Source of the DNA: Bacteroidales bacterium
GTDB taxonomy: Bacteria > Bacteroidota > Bacteroidia > Bacteroidales > P3
Direction: 5' to 3'
Assembly: GCA_017618625.1 (NCBI GenBank)
Contig: JAFZTV010000030.1
Location: 1 to 64,000, forward strand
DNA: 64,000 nucleotides
Below, piece by piece: positions 1 to 9,503 of the stretch (the first letter of the stretch is position 1; each line of letters begins with the position of its first letter). A program made the position numbers and the translations under genes. The notes beneath the pieces were generated by a model, which worked only from the letters and a program-made list of their open reading frames with translations, ran no database searches and was not told where the DNA came from.

Positions 1-2
1 CA

Positions 3-533
<531 letters not shown>

Positions 534-561
534 GAGCTTGCCCGCACAGGGCGAGACGACA

Positions 562-596
562 ATTTTGAAAGTTGAAATTAGAATTTGAAATTCAGC
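562..596. repeat. Degenerate 7-bp tandem repeat between atpD and atpC
   Basis: Five successive heptamers (ATTTTGA, AAGTTGA, AATTAGA, ATTTGAA, ATTCAGC) fill the short spacer just before atpC. The words drift but the 7-bp phase is kept. Similar arrays recur in other spacers of the window. Confidence 0.6.
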
Positions 597-600
597 GGTC

Positions 601-837
601 ATGAACGTAAGAATCATAAAACCCGACAGCACCCTGTATGAGGGACCAGCTAAACTAGCCCAGTTGCCAGGTACGAACGGATTATTTGAAATCATGGAGA
701 ACCACGCACCCATCATCTCGGCTCTGAAGAAAGGCGTAGTGCGCCTTGTGCTGAAAGAGGGCGAGGAGCAGAAGTTCGACATCCGCGGCGGTGTAATCAA
801 AGGCCAGCAGAACGACATATTAATAATGGTACAGTAG
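601..837 (+). CDS. atpC: ATP synthase F1 subunit epsilon, short form
   Basis: A 78-residue protein matching the N-terminal beta-sandwich domain of the epsilon subunit, the rotor-stalk part that couples F1 to the c-ring. It starts MNVRIIKPDSTLYEG and contains the typical NGLFEIMENHAPIIS segment (canonical form: G..eil.nHap). The C-terminal two-helix inhibitory domain of E. coli epsilon is absent. Such short epsilons are, to my knowledge, usual in Bacteroidota, so I read it as complete and not truncated. It follows atpD on the same strand. Confidence 0.93.
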   Translation: MNVRIIKPDSTLYEGPAKLAQLPGTNGLFEIMENHAPIISALKKGVVRLVLKEGEEQKFDIRGGVIKGQQNDILIMVQ

Positions 838-900
838 TGGTTGGTATCCAGCAAATACATTTGTCAAATCACTAATTCCATAAACAATTAACTAAAAAAG

Positions 901-2181
901 ATGTCTCTTTTCATAAAGGATGTCCTACTCAACGGCAAGACGACATCCATATTTATTGAAAATGACACGATAGTCGGCATTGGCAATGATTTGTCAATGC
1001 CGATTGACGTTAATGTCATTGACGGCTCACGCCGCGCTGTATTCCCCACTTTCGCAAATATGCACACCCACGCTGCCATGACGCTTTTTCGCGGATATGG
1101 CGACGACCACCCGCTGCAGGAATGGCTCAACGAGTGGATATGGCCAGCAGAACGCAACCTGGACGACGAAATCATATATTGGGGGACTCGGCTTGCCTGC
1201 CTTGAAATGATAAAGAGCGGCACCACGCTGTTCAACGACATGTACTTCTACCCTGCCGCCGCCATGCGTGCCGTGAAGGATTCGGGTATACGTGCTATGA
1301 TAGGTTTCACGGGGTTCGACTTCTTCAATAAAGAGACGGCAGAAAAGATGAAGAAGGATATCGCGGAATGGTGGTCGGCGATCAGCAAGCAATGTTCGGC
1401 AGACAACTGTCAAATCATTCTAGTGGTGGCACCGCATGCGCCATACACCGTGTCGGGCGAGACGCTGGTGTGGCTGGCAGACTTTGCCGCAGAACGCGGG
1501 CTACACTACCACATACACATGTCGGAAACGGAGAGCGAAGTGGCCGAGTCGCTGAAACAGTATGGACAGCGGCCTTACACAAGGCTTGAAAAGCTCGGTG
1601 TGCTTGAACGCTGCGGAAAGCGATTCATCGGAGCGCACTCGCTGCATCTCGACGACGAAGAGATACGCCTTATAGGGCAACATCACGCCTCAGTGGTGCA
1701 CAATCCCAACTCGAACCTGAAACTAGGGTCGGGCTACCGATTCATGTACAACGAGTTGCGCGATGCTGGAGCCAACGTCACGTTGGGCACAGACGGATGC
1801 TCGTCGAGCAACAACTTGGATATGCTGGAAGCCACCAAGACGATGGCGCTGCTACAAAAAGGCTGGAGAGGCGACCCCACAGCCATGCCGGCCGGAGAGG
1901 CACTGAAGGTGGCTTCGAGTAACGGTTTCGGAGCAGCGGGCGTGAACGCAGGAAAGATTGAAGTCGGAGCAAAAGCAGACCTGCTGCTGGTGGATATCGA
2001 CAACATAGGATTCATCCCTGACAACGACACGCTGTCGAACTATATCTATGCCGCCCACAGCGAGGCGATAGACACAGTTTTGTGCGCAGGCAACATCGTG
2101 ATGCAGAAACGCGAGGTCAAAGACGAGAAGCTGATAAAAGACGAGGCGAGAAGAGTGGTAAAGAACCTGATAAAGAAATGA
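901..2181 (+). CDS. mtaD: Amidohydrolase, MTA/SAH deaminase type
   Basis: A 426-residue cytosolic metal-dependent hydrolase of the amidohydrolase superfamily, closest by motif to 5'-methylthioadenosine/S-adenosylhomocysteine deaminases, which release ammonia from the adenine ring. Metal and catalytic positions are visible: MHTHAAM near residue 56 (first HxH), HIHMSETESE, GAHSLHLDD, and the aspartate in GTDGCSSSNN. The length fits the family. The stop overlaps the start of the next gene in an ATGA, so it is translationally coupled to the solute-binding lipoprotein. Guanine or cytosine deaminase-like relatives share the fold, so the substrate is inferred. Confidence 0.85.
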   Translation: MSLFIKDVLLNGKTTSIFIENDTIVGIGNDLSMPIDVNVIDGSRRAVFPTFANMHTHAAMTLFRGYGDDHPLQEWLNEWIWPAERNLDDEIIYWGTRLACLEMIKSGTTLFNDMYFYPAAAMRAVKDSGIRAMIGFTGFDFFNKETAEKMKKDIAEWWSAISKQCSADNCQIILVVAPHAPYTVSGETLVWLADFAAERGLHYHIHMSETESEVAESLKQYGQRPYTRLEKLGVLERCGKRFIGAHSLHLDDEEIRLIGQHHASVVHNPNSNLKLGSGYRFMYNELRDAGANVTLGTDGCSSSNNLDMLEATKTMALLQKGWRGDPTAMPAGEALKVASSNGFGAAGVNAGKIEVGAKADLLLVDIDNIGFIPDNDTLSNYIYAAHSEAIDTVLCAGNIVMQKREVKDEKLIKDEARRVVKNLIKK

Positions 2182-3803
2182 ACAACAGACGCATAGCCAT
2201 TTCCGTAGGCTGTCTCTTTGTGATACTCGCGATGGCAGGATGCCGAGTGCCCGACAATTCGGACAAGATGATTTTCCGATACAACGAGTCGGCAGGCATT
2301 GCAACACTCGACCCCGCATACTCAAAAGACCAGGCCCTGAACTGGGGCTGCTCGCAGATATACAACGGGTTAGTGCAGCTGGATACGGCATTGGAACCAC
2401 AGCCCTGCATTGCAAAAAGGTGGAGCATATCGGACGACGGAAAGAACTATACCTTTATATTAAGGGACGACGTCTATTTCCACAAATCGGAATGGTTCGG
2501 CACAAAAGATTCAACACGCCGAGTGGTGGCTGCGGATTTTGTATATAGCCTTTCGAGAATACTCGACCCGAAGGTGGCATCGCCAGGACTGTGGATTTTC
2601 AGCGAAGTGGACACTACTTGCGGCAATGGGTTCGAGGCGGTGAACGACACCACGTTTACAATACGGCTCAAACAACCTTTCTCGCCATTTATCGGACTGC
2701 TTTCGATGCCGTACTGCTCGGTGGTGCCGAAAGAGGTGGTGGAACACTACGGGGTCGATTTCCGCAAACACCCATGCGGCACAGGTCCGTTCAAGATGCA
2801 GATGTGGAAAGAGGGCGTGAAACTGGTGCTGCGACGCAACGAACAATATTTCGAGAAAGACGAGAATGGCACTCCCCTGCCCTATCTCGACGCTGTGGCG
2901 GTGACGTTCATTGTTGACAAGCAGACGGCGTTTCTGGAGTTTGTGAAAGGCAACCTGGACTTCATGAACTCTATAGCGCCGAGCTATAAAGACGAATTGC
3001 TGACATCGACGGGGCAGCTGCGACAGAAATATGCCGACCGCATAGATATGGTGAGTACGCCGTTTCTGAACACCGAGTATCTGGGATTCCTGATGGACGG
3101 AGACGACAGTCCGTTGAAAGACAAACGCATACGGCAGGCGATATGCTATGGTTTCGACCGTCGCAAGATGATGAAATACATGCGCAACAACATCGGACGA
3201 CCTGGCTGCAACGGATTCATACCGTACGGGTTGCCCGGATTCGACACGGCGGCGAACCGATATGAGTACAATCCCGAACGCTCGAGGCAACTGCTGGCAG
3301 AGGCCGGCTACCCGGGCGGGAAAGGGCTGGCGGAACTGAAACTGGCGACCACGGCGACATACGCCGACCTGTGCAAGTATATACAGCAGCAGCTGGGCAT
3401 GGTGGGCATAAACGTAAGCATCGACGTGAACCCACCGGCTGCATTAAGAGAGCATATAGCTCAGAGCAAGTCGGCTTGGTTCAGAGGCAGCTGGATTGCC
3501 GACTATCCTGATGCCGAGAACTACCTGTCGCTGTTTTACACGCCGAACTTCTGCCCTGCAGGACCGAACTACACCCACTTCTCGAACAAGAAGTTCGACC
3601 GCCTGTATGAGCAAGCCAAACGCGAGACTGACCCCGACAGACGCACAGAGATATACAAGGAGATGGACGCGCTGGTGATGGAGGAAGCACCGGTGGTGGT
3701 TTTGTACTACGACCAAATACTGCATTTCACGCACAAGAACGTCACGGGATTGCGCAGCAACGCCATGAACGCGTTGGATTTGAGGAGAGTGAGAATCGAC
3801 TGA
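2178..3803 (+). CDS. ABC transporter substrate-binding lipoprotein, family 5 (peptide/nickel type)
   Basis: A 541-residue solute-binding protein of the DppA/OppA family. The ATG at 2178 overlaps the stop of the amidohydrolase gene. It gives a clean lipoprotein signal ending in MAGC near residue 22, so it is preferred to an in-frame ATG at 2082 inside the upstream gene. Family features include ATLDPAYSKDQA, KRWSISDDGKNYTFILRDDV, the central NEQYFEK and the CYGFDRRKMM region. No permease or ATPase genes are adjacent. It may serve a transporter encoded elsewhere or, as in some Bacteroidales, act alone as a binding lipoprotein. The ligand cannot be read from sequence. Confidence 0.9.
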   Translation: MNNRRIAISVGCLFVILAMAGCRVPDNSDKMIFRYNESAGIATLDPAYSKDQALNWGCSQIYNGLVQLDTALEPQPCIAKRWSISDDGKNYTFILRDDVYFHKSEWFGTKDSTRRVVAADFVYSLSRILDPKVASPGLWIFSEVDTTCGNGFEAVNDTTFTIRLKQPFSPFIGLLSMPYCSVVPKEVVEHYGVDFRKHPCGTGPFKMQMWKEGVKLVLRRNEQYFEKDENGTPLPYLDAVAVTFIVDKQTAFLEFVKGNLDFMNSIAPSYKDELLTSTGQLRQKYADRIDMVSTPFLNTEYLGFLMDGDDSPLKDKRIRQAICYGFDRRKMMKYMRNNIGRPGCNGFIPYGLPGFDTAANRYEYNPERSRQLLAEAGYPGGKGLAELKLATTATYADLCKYIQQQLGMVGINVSIDVNPPAALREHIAQSKSAWFRGSWIADYPDAENYLSLFYTPNFCPAGPNYTHFSNKKFDRLYEQAKRETDPDRRTEIYKEMDALVMEEAPVVVLYYDQILHFTHKNVTGLRSNAMNALDLRRVRID

Positions 3804-4303
3804 TGCAAACACACGTCAGTGAGATAAAGGCCTCGGCTCTGAGAGCCCAAAAGGATGCAAAGTGGCGACAACAGCTGTTTTGCACAATGGCCGAAGGAGC
3901 CACAAGGGAGGCGGCAACGGCGGCGTGGACACTAACCCACTTGCCAAAAGATTGCAACAAACACCTTGAAAACAACAAGGCCATGATTGTGAACGTGGCC
4001 ACACATACCGACAGCACGACCATACGGCGGTTGGCATTGACATTGCTGGAACGGTTGGAATGGGCAGAGGGCGATATATGCATACTGGATTGGTGCCTGG
4101 AACACATGATGCTTGGCGACGAGCCATACGGAGTACGCTCACTCTGCATAAAACTGGCGCACAAGCAGTGCCGACACTACCCGGAGCTGTGCGAAGAACT
4201 GAAGCAGACGCTGATGCTGATGGACCCAGCCGAAATGGGGCCAGGATTGAAACATACATGGAAAAAGACGCTCGCCGAAGTTGGCGAGCGTCAAGGATTC
4301 TAA
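3803..4303 (+). CDS. Small all-helical (HEAT-like) protein of unknown function
   Basis: A 166-residue cytosolic protein whose ATG overlaps the previous stop by one base (TGATG), making it the third gene of the amidohydrolase operon. It is rich in Leu, Ala and charged residues, with repeated helix-pair patterns such as TTIRRLALTLLERLEW and YGVRSLCIKLAHKQC. These resemble HEAT or ARM repeats used for protein contacts. No catalytic motif or signal peptide is visible. Its 3' end contains a strong hairpin that acts as a terminator for the convergent gene. I do not recognise a named family. Confidence 0.7.
   Translation: MQTHVSEIKASALRAQKDAKWRQQLFCTMAEGATREAATAAWTLTHLPKDCNKHLENNKAMIVNVATHTDSTTIRRLALTLLERLEWAEGDICILDWCLEHMMLGDEPYGVRSLCIKLAHKQCRHYPELCEELKQTLMLMDPAEMGPGLKHTWKKTLAEVGERQGF
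4261..4292 (-). terminator. Intrinsic terminator for the convergent dehydratase gene
   Basis: Read on the minus strand, a perfect 10-bp stem (GACGCTCGCC paired with GGCGAGCGTC, 6-nt loop, 4267-4292) is followed directly by TTTTTC. It lies 28 bp past the stop of the minus-strand dehydratase gene and inside the last codons of the plus-strand helical-protein gene. Confidence 0.8.
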
Positions 4304-4319
4304 CCGTAGAAATGAATTC

Positions 4320-6326
4320 CTAGGCCTCGGTGTCGAGAACTTCGTAAACAGAGTTATTGCTCTTGTATTCAGGCACGATGGCTTTCATCTTGCGAACGGT
4401 AGCCATATTGTCGAACTGCTTGGAGATGTCAACGAGTTCCTCTATCTCGCGGTTGACCTCGTCGTAGTTGTATTCGCGCACCTGCGCGATACGAATCTTC
4501 TCGTGGAAAGTGGGCTTCGTGCCCTCCAAGTCGTTGAGCACCTCTTCGTAGAGCTTCTCCCCTTCGCGGAGACCCGTGATTTTGATTTCTACGTCTTTTG
4601 CGTTGGAGAGAGCAATCATGCGCTTTGCAAGGTCGATGATTTTGACAGGGTTGCCCATGTCGAAGACGAAGATTTCGCCACCGTTGCCTTTGGTACCCGC
4701 CTCGAGCACAAGTTTGCAAGCCTCGGGGATGAGCATGAAGAAACGTACGATGCGCTCGTCGGTGACCGTGACCGGACCACCCTTGCGAATCTGCTCTCTG
4801 AAAAGAGGTATGACAGAACCGTTGCTACCCAGAACGTTACCAAAACGCGTGGTGACAAACTGGGTGTATTCTTTACGTGGCGAAGCTTCGGAAGTGCCGC
4901 TGGAACGCATGGCCTCCATTGCGTCGAGCTTGAGCTTGCGGTCGAGGCTCTGGACGTAAATCTCACAGATGCGCTTGGAGCATCCCATGACGTTGGTCGG
5001 GTTGACAGCCTTGTCGGTGGATATCATGACAAACTTGCGGGCGCCATATTTGACGCTCATGTCGGCTATGACCTTGGTGCCGTAGATGTTGTTCATGACG
5101 GCCTCGCTGGGGTTGTCCTCCATCATCGGGACATGCTTGTAGGCGGCGGCGTGGAAGACATAGTCGGGACAGAAGGCCGAGAAGACCTCTTCCATGCGGG
5201 TGCGGCGGCTGATGCTGGTGACAACCACATCGGCTTCGACATCGGGAAACTCGTTGGCCATCATGAGACGGATGTCGTGCTGCGGCGTTTCGGCCTGGTC
5301 GATGAGCATCATCTTCGATGGCTTGAACACGGCCACCTGACGTACTATTTCAGAGCCTATGGAACCGGCGGAACCTGTGATGAGCACACGTTTGCCAGTC
5401 AGCTGCTCGCCGACGGATTTCATGTCAACACGTATCTCGGAACGAGGAAGAAGATCCTCGACGCTGACCTCGTGAAGACGGTAGCTGGCATCGTCGTCGA
5501 ATGTTAACTCTCCGTTTTTGACGCTGGCCTCCTTGGCCTCTGGGGTCATGAATATCTTACAGCCGGCATTGATGAGGAGGTCCTGGATTTCCTGATTCCT
5601 ACGGAAGTCGTTGACCCTCAAGGGGCTTACCAGCACGGCCTGAACTCGAAGTTTGCGCACGACGGAGGCGATGTCCTCGTCGAAGGTGAAAACAGGAACT
5701 CCGAGGAGTTTCTTGTCCTTGATTCGTTTTTCGTGGGAGATGAAGCCAACAAGCTCAAAGCGTTTCGGGGATTCGGCACGGATGCTTTTGGCCAAACCTA
5801 TGCCACCTGTAAGAGCACCGTAGATAAGGACGCGAGTGCCCTTGGTGGTTGTGTTGACAGCGTCGAAAAGCAGTTTCACTATAATTCGCACGCCCCACAT
5901 CAGCATCGTGGCCATAAAGAAGGTCAACATGGTGTTGACAACCGTGAGCATGCAGAAATAATCGAAATGGAAATAGCTGGATATTTTGCTGACGACGATG
6001 GCGAGGAACAGGGAAAACAAGTTGGCATAAATCAACTTGAGGAGGTCGACAAAGCTGCTGTAGCGCAGTACTCCCGAATAGGTGCGGAAAATCTTGGCAC
6101 CGACCCAGCTGAGGATTGCATACAACAAGGCGGTGCAAACGAGCGGCCCACGATGCTCGTAGGTCATGATGGTGCGGTGGGTGACCCAATAGACGAAAAC
6201 CGCCGAGACGAAAACAATGGCGGCATCGACGAGCAAAATGACCCAATAGGGCAGCATCCGCTTGCTAAAATACCATGTCGAGACCTTTTTGACAGGGTTT
6301 AGGTTGGTTATGTCTTCTTTGGTCAT
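4320..6326 (-). CDS. Membrane nucleotide-sugar 4,6-dehydratase (WbpM/PglF/CapD family)
   Basis: A 668-residue protein with four N-terminal membrane helices (about residues 20-150), a Rossmann-like middle domain (VLIYGALTGGIGLAKSI), and a C-terminal SDR domain. The SDR domain has the NAD motif ITGSAGSIGS and the active-site region STDKAVNPTNVMGCSK. In this extended-SDR group the usual catalytic Tyr is replaced by Met before the Lys. Family members convert UDP-GlcNAc to the 4-keto-6-deoxy sugar at the inner membrane for capsule, O-antigen or glycoprotein glycans. No other sugar genes are adjacent. Its 3' end faces the helical-protein gene. Confidence 0.93.
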   Translation of the reverse strand: MTKEDITNLNPVKKVSTWYFSKRMLPYWVILLVDAAIVFVSAVFVYWVTHRTIMTYEHRGPLVCTALLYAILSWVGAKIFRTYSGVLRYSSFVDLLKLIYANLFSLFLAIVVSKISSYFHFDYFCMLTVVNTMLTFFMATMLMWGVRIIVKLLFDAVNTTTKGTRVLIYGALTGGIGLAKSIRAESPKRFELVGFISHEKRIKDKKLLGVPVFTFDEDIASVVRKLRVQAVLVSPLRVNDFRRNQEIQDLLINAGCKIFMTPEAKEASVKNGELTFDDDASYRLHEVSVEDLLPRSEIRVDMKSVGEQLTGKRVLITGSAGSIGSEIVRQVAVFKPSKMMLIDQAETPQHDIRLMMANEFPDVEADVVVTSISRRTRMEEVFSAFCPDYVFHAAAYKHVPMMEDNPSEAVMNNIYGTKVIADMSVKYGARKFVMISTDKAVNPTNVMGCSKRICEIYVQSLDRKLKLDAMEAMRSSGTSEASPRKEYTQFVTTRFGNVLGSNGSVIPLFREQIRKGGPVTVTDERIVRFFMLIPEACKLVLEAGTKGNGGEIFVFDMGNPVKIIDLAKRMIALSNAKDVEIKITGLREGEKLYEEVLNDLEGTKPTFHEKIRIAQVREYNYDEVNREIEELVDISKQFDNMATVRKMKAIVPEYKSNNSVYEVLDTEA

Positions 6327-6905
6327 TATATTATATCAAACAAATTGTCAATCGTTATAATACTGTGTACAAGACATGTATGGCATGAGAACACCATACA
6401 AATTGGAAATGCAAATATTGCAAAAATAATTGAGCTGTGCAAGAAAAATTAGAAATATTATAAAAAGGACATCTTTGGGGGTAACAAACATGGTTTTCAC
6501 CCAAAAAAACAAGAATTTTACATATACTTGAAAACCAGTACTGTATATTTATTCTAGTATGGTTGTCCGCAAGGGGCATCTACGCTGAAAGCAGCCGTAT
6601 TTTTCAGAAGACAGCTTATTGACAATGTGCAAATTAACCGTTTTCAGCTTAACAAAAAACACCCAAAATAGGGCTTGTAACATTCTGTAGAACAATAAAA
6701 TAAAGTTACAGGTTTTGCTCACCTTTTGCTCACCTTTTGCTGAACTTTTGTGTTGAGACGATATAAAACCGACTTTGACACGACTCAGGGCCAACCGTGA
6801 ATCAATCGTGGTGCAACCATGGAGTTGGCGAGGGCGTACAGTGGGCGGTTTGGCAAAGGACGAGGAGCAGAGTCGGAAACGAAAAAAGTACATCTTTGAC
6901 CAAAA
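6327..6905. other. AT-rich divergent spacer, no gene seen
   Basis: The gap between the divergently transcribed dehydratase and mutL genes is AT-rich and has no open frame with family-like composition. I could not place a convincing TAnnTTTG box for the dehydratase. A short direct repeat (caccttttgct, about 6719-6742) occurs in the middle. Confidence 0.5.
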
Positions 6906-6937
6906 TTTATGCGTGCGCAAAAAATATCGTACCTTTG
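6906..6937 (+). promoter_or_regulatory. Bacteroidota-type promoter of mutL
   Basis: The -7 box TACCTTTG (6930-6937) matches TAnnTTTG. A -33-like TTTA (6906-6909) lies 20 bp upstream, one mismatch from TTTG. A start a few bases after the box leaves a leader of about 25 nt before the mutL ATG at 6969. Confidence 0.7.
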
Positions 6938-6968
6938 CAGTTTCAAACACGACACTACAAGCACATAA

Positions 6969-8786
6969 ATGTCTGACATTATTAATATTCTCCCCGACAG
7001 CGTGGCCAACCAGATTGCGGCAGGCGAGGTGGTTGACCGTCCAGCTTCGGCAGTGAAGGAGCTGATGGAGAACGCTATGGACGCCGACGCAACACAGATA
7101 CAACTCATAGTAAAGGATGCGGGACGCACCCTTATTCAGGTGATTGACAACGGTTGCGGCATGAGCGACAGCGACGCAAGACTCTGCTTTGAACGCCACG
7201 CCACTTCGAAAATACACAAGGCCGACGACCTGTATGCCCTCCACACCATGGGATTCAGAGGCGAGGCACTGGCTTCGATTGCTGCCATCGCCCAGGTGGA
7301 GATGAAAACGCGCCAACACGACGCCGAGCTGGGCACACAAGTGGAGATAGAGGGATGCTCGGTGAAAGACCAACATGCATGCAGCTGCCCTTGCGGCACC
7401 TCGATTGCGGTTAAGAACCTGTTTTACAACGTGCCTGCACGACGCAACTTTCTGAAAAAAGACACGATAGAGCTGAGCCATATAGAGGAGGTGTTCCGTC
7501 GCATAACACTTATACACAACGATATATCATTCACGTTCCACAGCAACGGAAAGCTGCTCTACGACCTTAAGTCGGACACGATGCTGCAACGCATCTGCCA
7601 GGTGTTCGGCGACGGGTACAAGGAGAAGTTCTATCCTGTGGAGGAGGAAAGCGACGTGGTGTGCATAAAAGGCTACGTGGCCAAGGCGGAGTACGCAAAA
7701 CGCTCACGCAGTGAACAGTACCTATTTGTCAACGGACGATACATCAAACATCCGATGCTGGCGGCGGCCATAGAGAAAGCCTACACAGAGATGATACCCG
7801 AAGGGAACCACCCTGCCTTTTTCGTGTCGCTGACGGTGGACCCCTCGCGTATGGACGTGAACATACATCCCACCAAGACGGAGGTGCGTTTTGTCGATGA
7901 GAGTGCTATGTTCGCCATACTGCGTGCGGCGACCAAGAAAGCCCTGGGACAGTTTTCGCTGGCAACGGAGTTTGAGTTCAACCCTTCGACCGAGTTTGAT
8001 TTCAAGCCGATGCCGAAGGGCTATGTGCCTGCAGAACCGAAGATTGACTACAACCCAACGTACAATCCTTTTGCAGAAACACGCGACACAAACAAGCGAG
8101 ACGACCACAACCGCGACAACTGGAAAAACTTCTTCGAGGAACGGACCTGCGACAGCACCCCAAGTATGGAAAGCCATGTGGGTCAAACAAACGTTCCCAA
8201 TGGTGATTTTAAAGCAACTGAAAACCAAGAGTTTTTCCAAATACAAAACCGATATATAGCATGTCCAACCAACGACGGACTGCTACTAGTAGATCAACGG
8301 TTGGCACACGAAAGAATTCTTTTTGAAAGACTTACACAGAAAGAGAAAGCCGTGGGCGGACAGCAGCTATTGTTTCCTGTCAACTGTCAGTTCTCGGCTG
8401 CCGATGCCGACATCATGGAGGAGATGAAATCAGAGCTGGAACACAGTGGCTTCAAAATACAACGGATGGCCGGAAGCAATGTGTTTGTAGTTTCAGCCTC
8501 ACCTGCAGACTTGAACGACAGCGAATTGCAGGATTTTTTCGATACACTTGTACGCGAATACAAAGGGGCAATGATGGAGAAATTCAGCGATCGCGGCACT
8601 AAAATATATATGAGCATAGCAAGACGTATGGCAATCAAAGCCGAAAAAGTTCTTCAAAAAGAGGAGATGCGGCAGATTGTAAAAGACCTCATGGAATGCA
8701 ACATGCCAGCTGTAGCACCAGGTGGAGAACGAACCACGACACTCCTGACTGCCGACAAGATAAGACAGATATTCGTTAATTCATAA
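6969..8786 (+). CDS. mutL: DNA mismatch repair protein MutL
   Basis: A 605-residue mismatch-repair matchmaker that links MutS recognition to strand removal. The N-terminal GHKL ATPase domain is clear: VANQIAAGEVVDRPASAVKELMENAMDA, DNGCGM, and the ATP lid TSKIHKADDL followed by TMGFRGEAL. A long Asn/Asp-rich linker runs from about residue 330 to 430. In the C-terminal domain, the endonuclease motif DQHA(x2)E reads DQRLAHE and the CPHGRP region reads APGGER. The usual metal ligands are therefore not intact, as in several Bacteroidota MutLs as far as I recall. The promoter at 6930 supports this start. Confidence 0.96.
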   Translation: MSDIINILPDSVANQIAAGEVVDRPASAVKELMENAMDADATQIQLIVKDAGRTLIQVIDNGCGMSDSDARLCFERHATSKIHKADDLYALHTMGFRGEALASIAAIAQVEMKTRQHDAELGTQVEIEGCSVKDQHACSCPCGTSIAVKNLFYNVPARRNFLKKDTIELSHIEEVFRRITLIHNDISFTFHSNGKLLYDLKSDTMLQRICQVFGDGYKEKFYPVEEESDVVCIKGYVAKAEYAKRSRSEQYLFVNGRYIKHPMLAAAIEKAYTEMIPEGNHPAFFVSLTVDPSRMDVNIHPTKTEVRFVDESAMFAILRAATKKALGQFSLATEFEFNPSTEFDFKPMPKGYVPAEPKIDYNPTYNPFAETRDTNKRDDHNRDNWKNFFEERTCDSTPSMESHVGQTNVPNGDFKATENQEFFQIQNRYIACPTNDGLLLVDQRLAHERILFERLTQKEKAVGGQQLLFPVNCQFSAADADIMEEMKSELEHSGFKIQRMAGSNVFVVSASPADLNDSELQDFFDTLVREYKGAMMEKFSDRGTKIYMSIARRMAIKAEKVLQKEEMRQIVKDLMECNMPAVAPGGERTTTLLTADKIRQIFVNS

Positions 8787-8799
8787 ACGTTTTTTGCGC

Positions 8800-8839
8800 A
8801 ATAACGCACCCACTCAATAACACAATAACTCTATCCAAT
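8800..8839. repeat. Degenerate 8-bp tandem repeat
   Basis: Five octamers (AATAACGC, ACCCACTC, AATAACAC, AATAACTC, TATCCAAT) fill the mutL-rhomboid spacer up to the ATG at 8841. They are the reverse-complement sense of the octamer family seen at 49.8, 51.1, 52.8 and 54.2 kb. Confidence 0.6.
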
Positions 8840-8840
8840 C

Positions 8841-9479
8841 ATGTCACAATACTCCCCACAAGGATTCTCAGTACTGCCCAATGGCGTGAAATATCTGCTG
8901 ATTGCCAATGTGGTAATGTTTGCAGCCACCTTTGCATTGGAGCGGCTTGGGTATCTTGAAATAACAAACCTGCTCTGTTTGTGGCCAGTTACGACACCAT
9001 TGTTCCGAATCTGGCAACCAATAACTTATATGTTTATGCACGCTGGATTCGGTCATATCTTTTTCAACATGTTCGCCTTGTGGATGTTTGGGTATGTACT
9101 TGAAAACTACTGGGGTACGAAACGGTTTGTGATATATTATATGATATGTGGACTCGGAGCAGCGGCAACACATATAGCCATGAGCCTAATATTCCACATG
9201 CCAGTGGCACCAACCGTCGGTGCCTCGGGTGCGGTGTACGGTATCCTGCTTGCCTTCGGCATGATGTTTCCCAACGAACGGATATACCTCTATTTCCTTA
9301 TGCCCATCAAAGCCAAGTGGTTCGTCATAGGCTACGCCCTCATCGAGCTCTACGAAGGATTCTTCAGAGCCGACAATGTGGCACATTTCGCGCACCTCGG
9401 AGGCATGCTTTTCGGATTGATTCTTATACTGTTATGGCGGCGACACAATCGCAATAGCAACCCATACCAGATGTATTGA
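8841..9479 (+). CDS. Rhomboid-family intramembrane serine protease
   Basis: A 212-residue six-helix membrane protease that cleaves within transmembrane segments. Diagnostic features are the helix-2 pattern YMFMHAGFGHIFFNMFALWMFG, the catalytic serine motif GASGAVYG near residue 130, and the catalytic histidine in AHLGGMLFGL near residue 188. The His-Asn pair in the second conserved helix is present. The C-terminus is a short Arg-rich tail. It lies between mutL and rarD on the same strand. The substrate is unknown. Confidence 0.93.
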   Translation: MSQYSPQGFSVLPNGVKYLLIANVVMFAATFALERLGYLEITNLLCLWPVTTPLFRIWQPITYMFMHAGFGHIFFNMFALWMFGYVLENYWGTKRFVIYYMICGLGAAATHIAMSLIFHMPVAPTVGASGAVYGILLAFGMMFPNERIYLYFLMPIKAKWFVIGYALIELYEGFFRADNVAHFAHLGGMLFGLILILLWRRHNRNSNPYQMY

Positions 9480-9503
9480 AAGATTGCGTAAATGATTGAT
9501 TAA

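Noticed and set aside
4281..5507. 408-codon plus-strand frame opposite the dehydratase
   Set aside because: His/Val/Asp-rich translation without motifs; the minus-strand SDR enzyme explains the DNA.
6969..8786. MutL with a recently lost endonuclease site as a special finding
   Set aside because: The DQHA and CPHGRP motifs are altered, but as far as I recall this is common in Bacteroidota MutL, so it is noted only in the gene entry.
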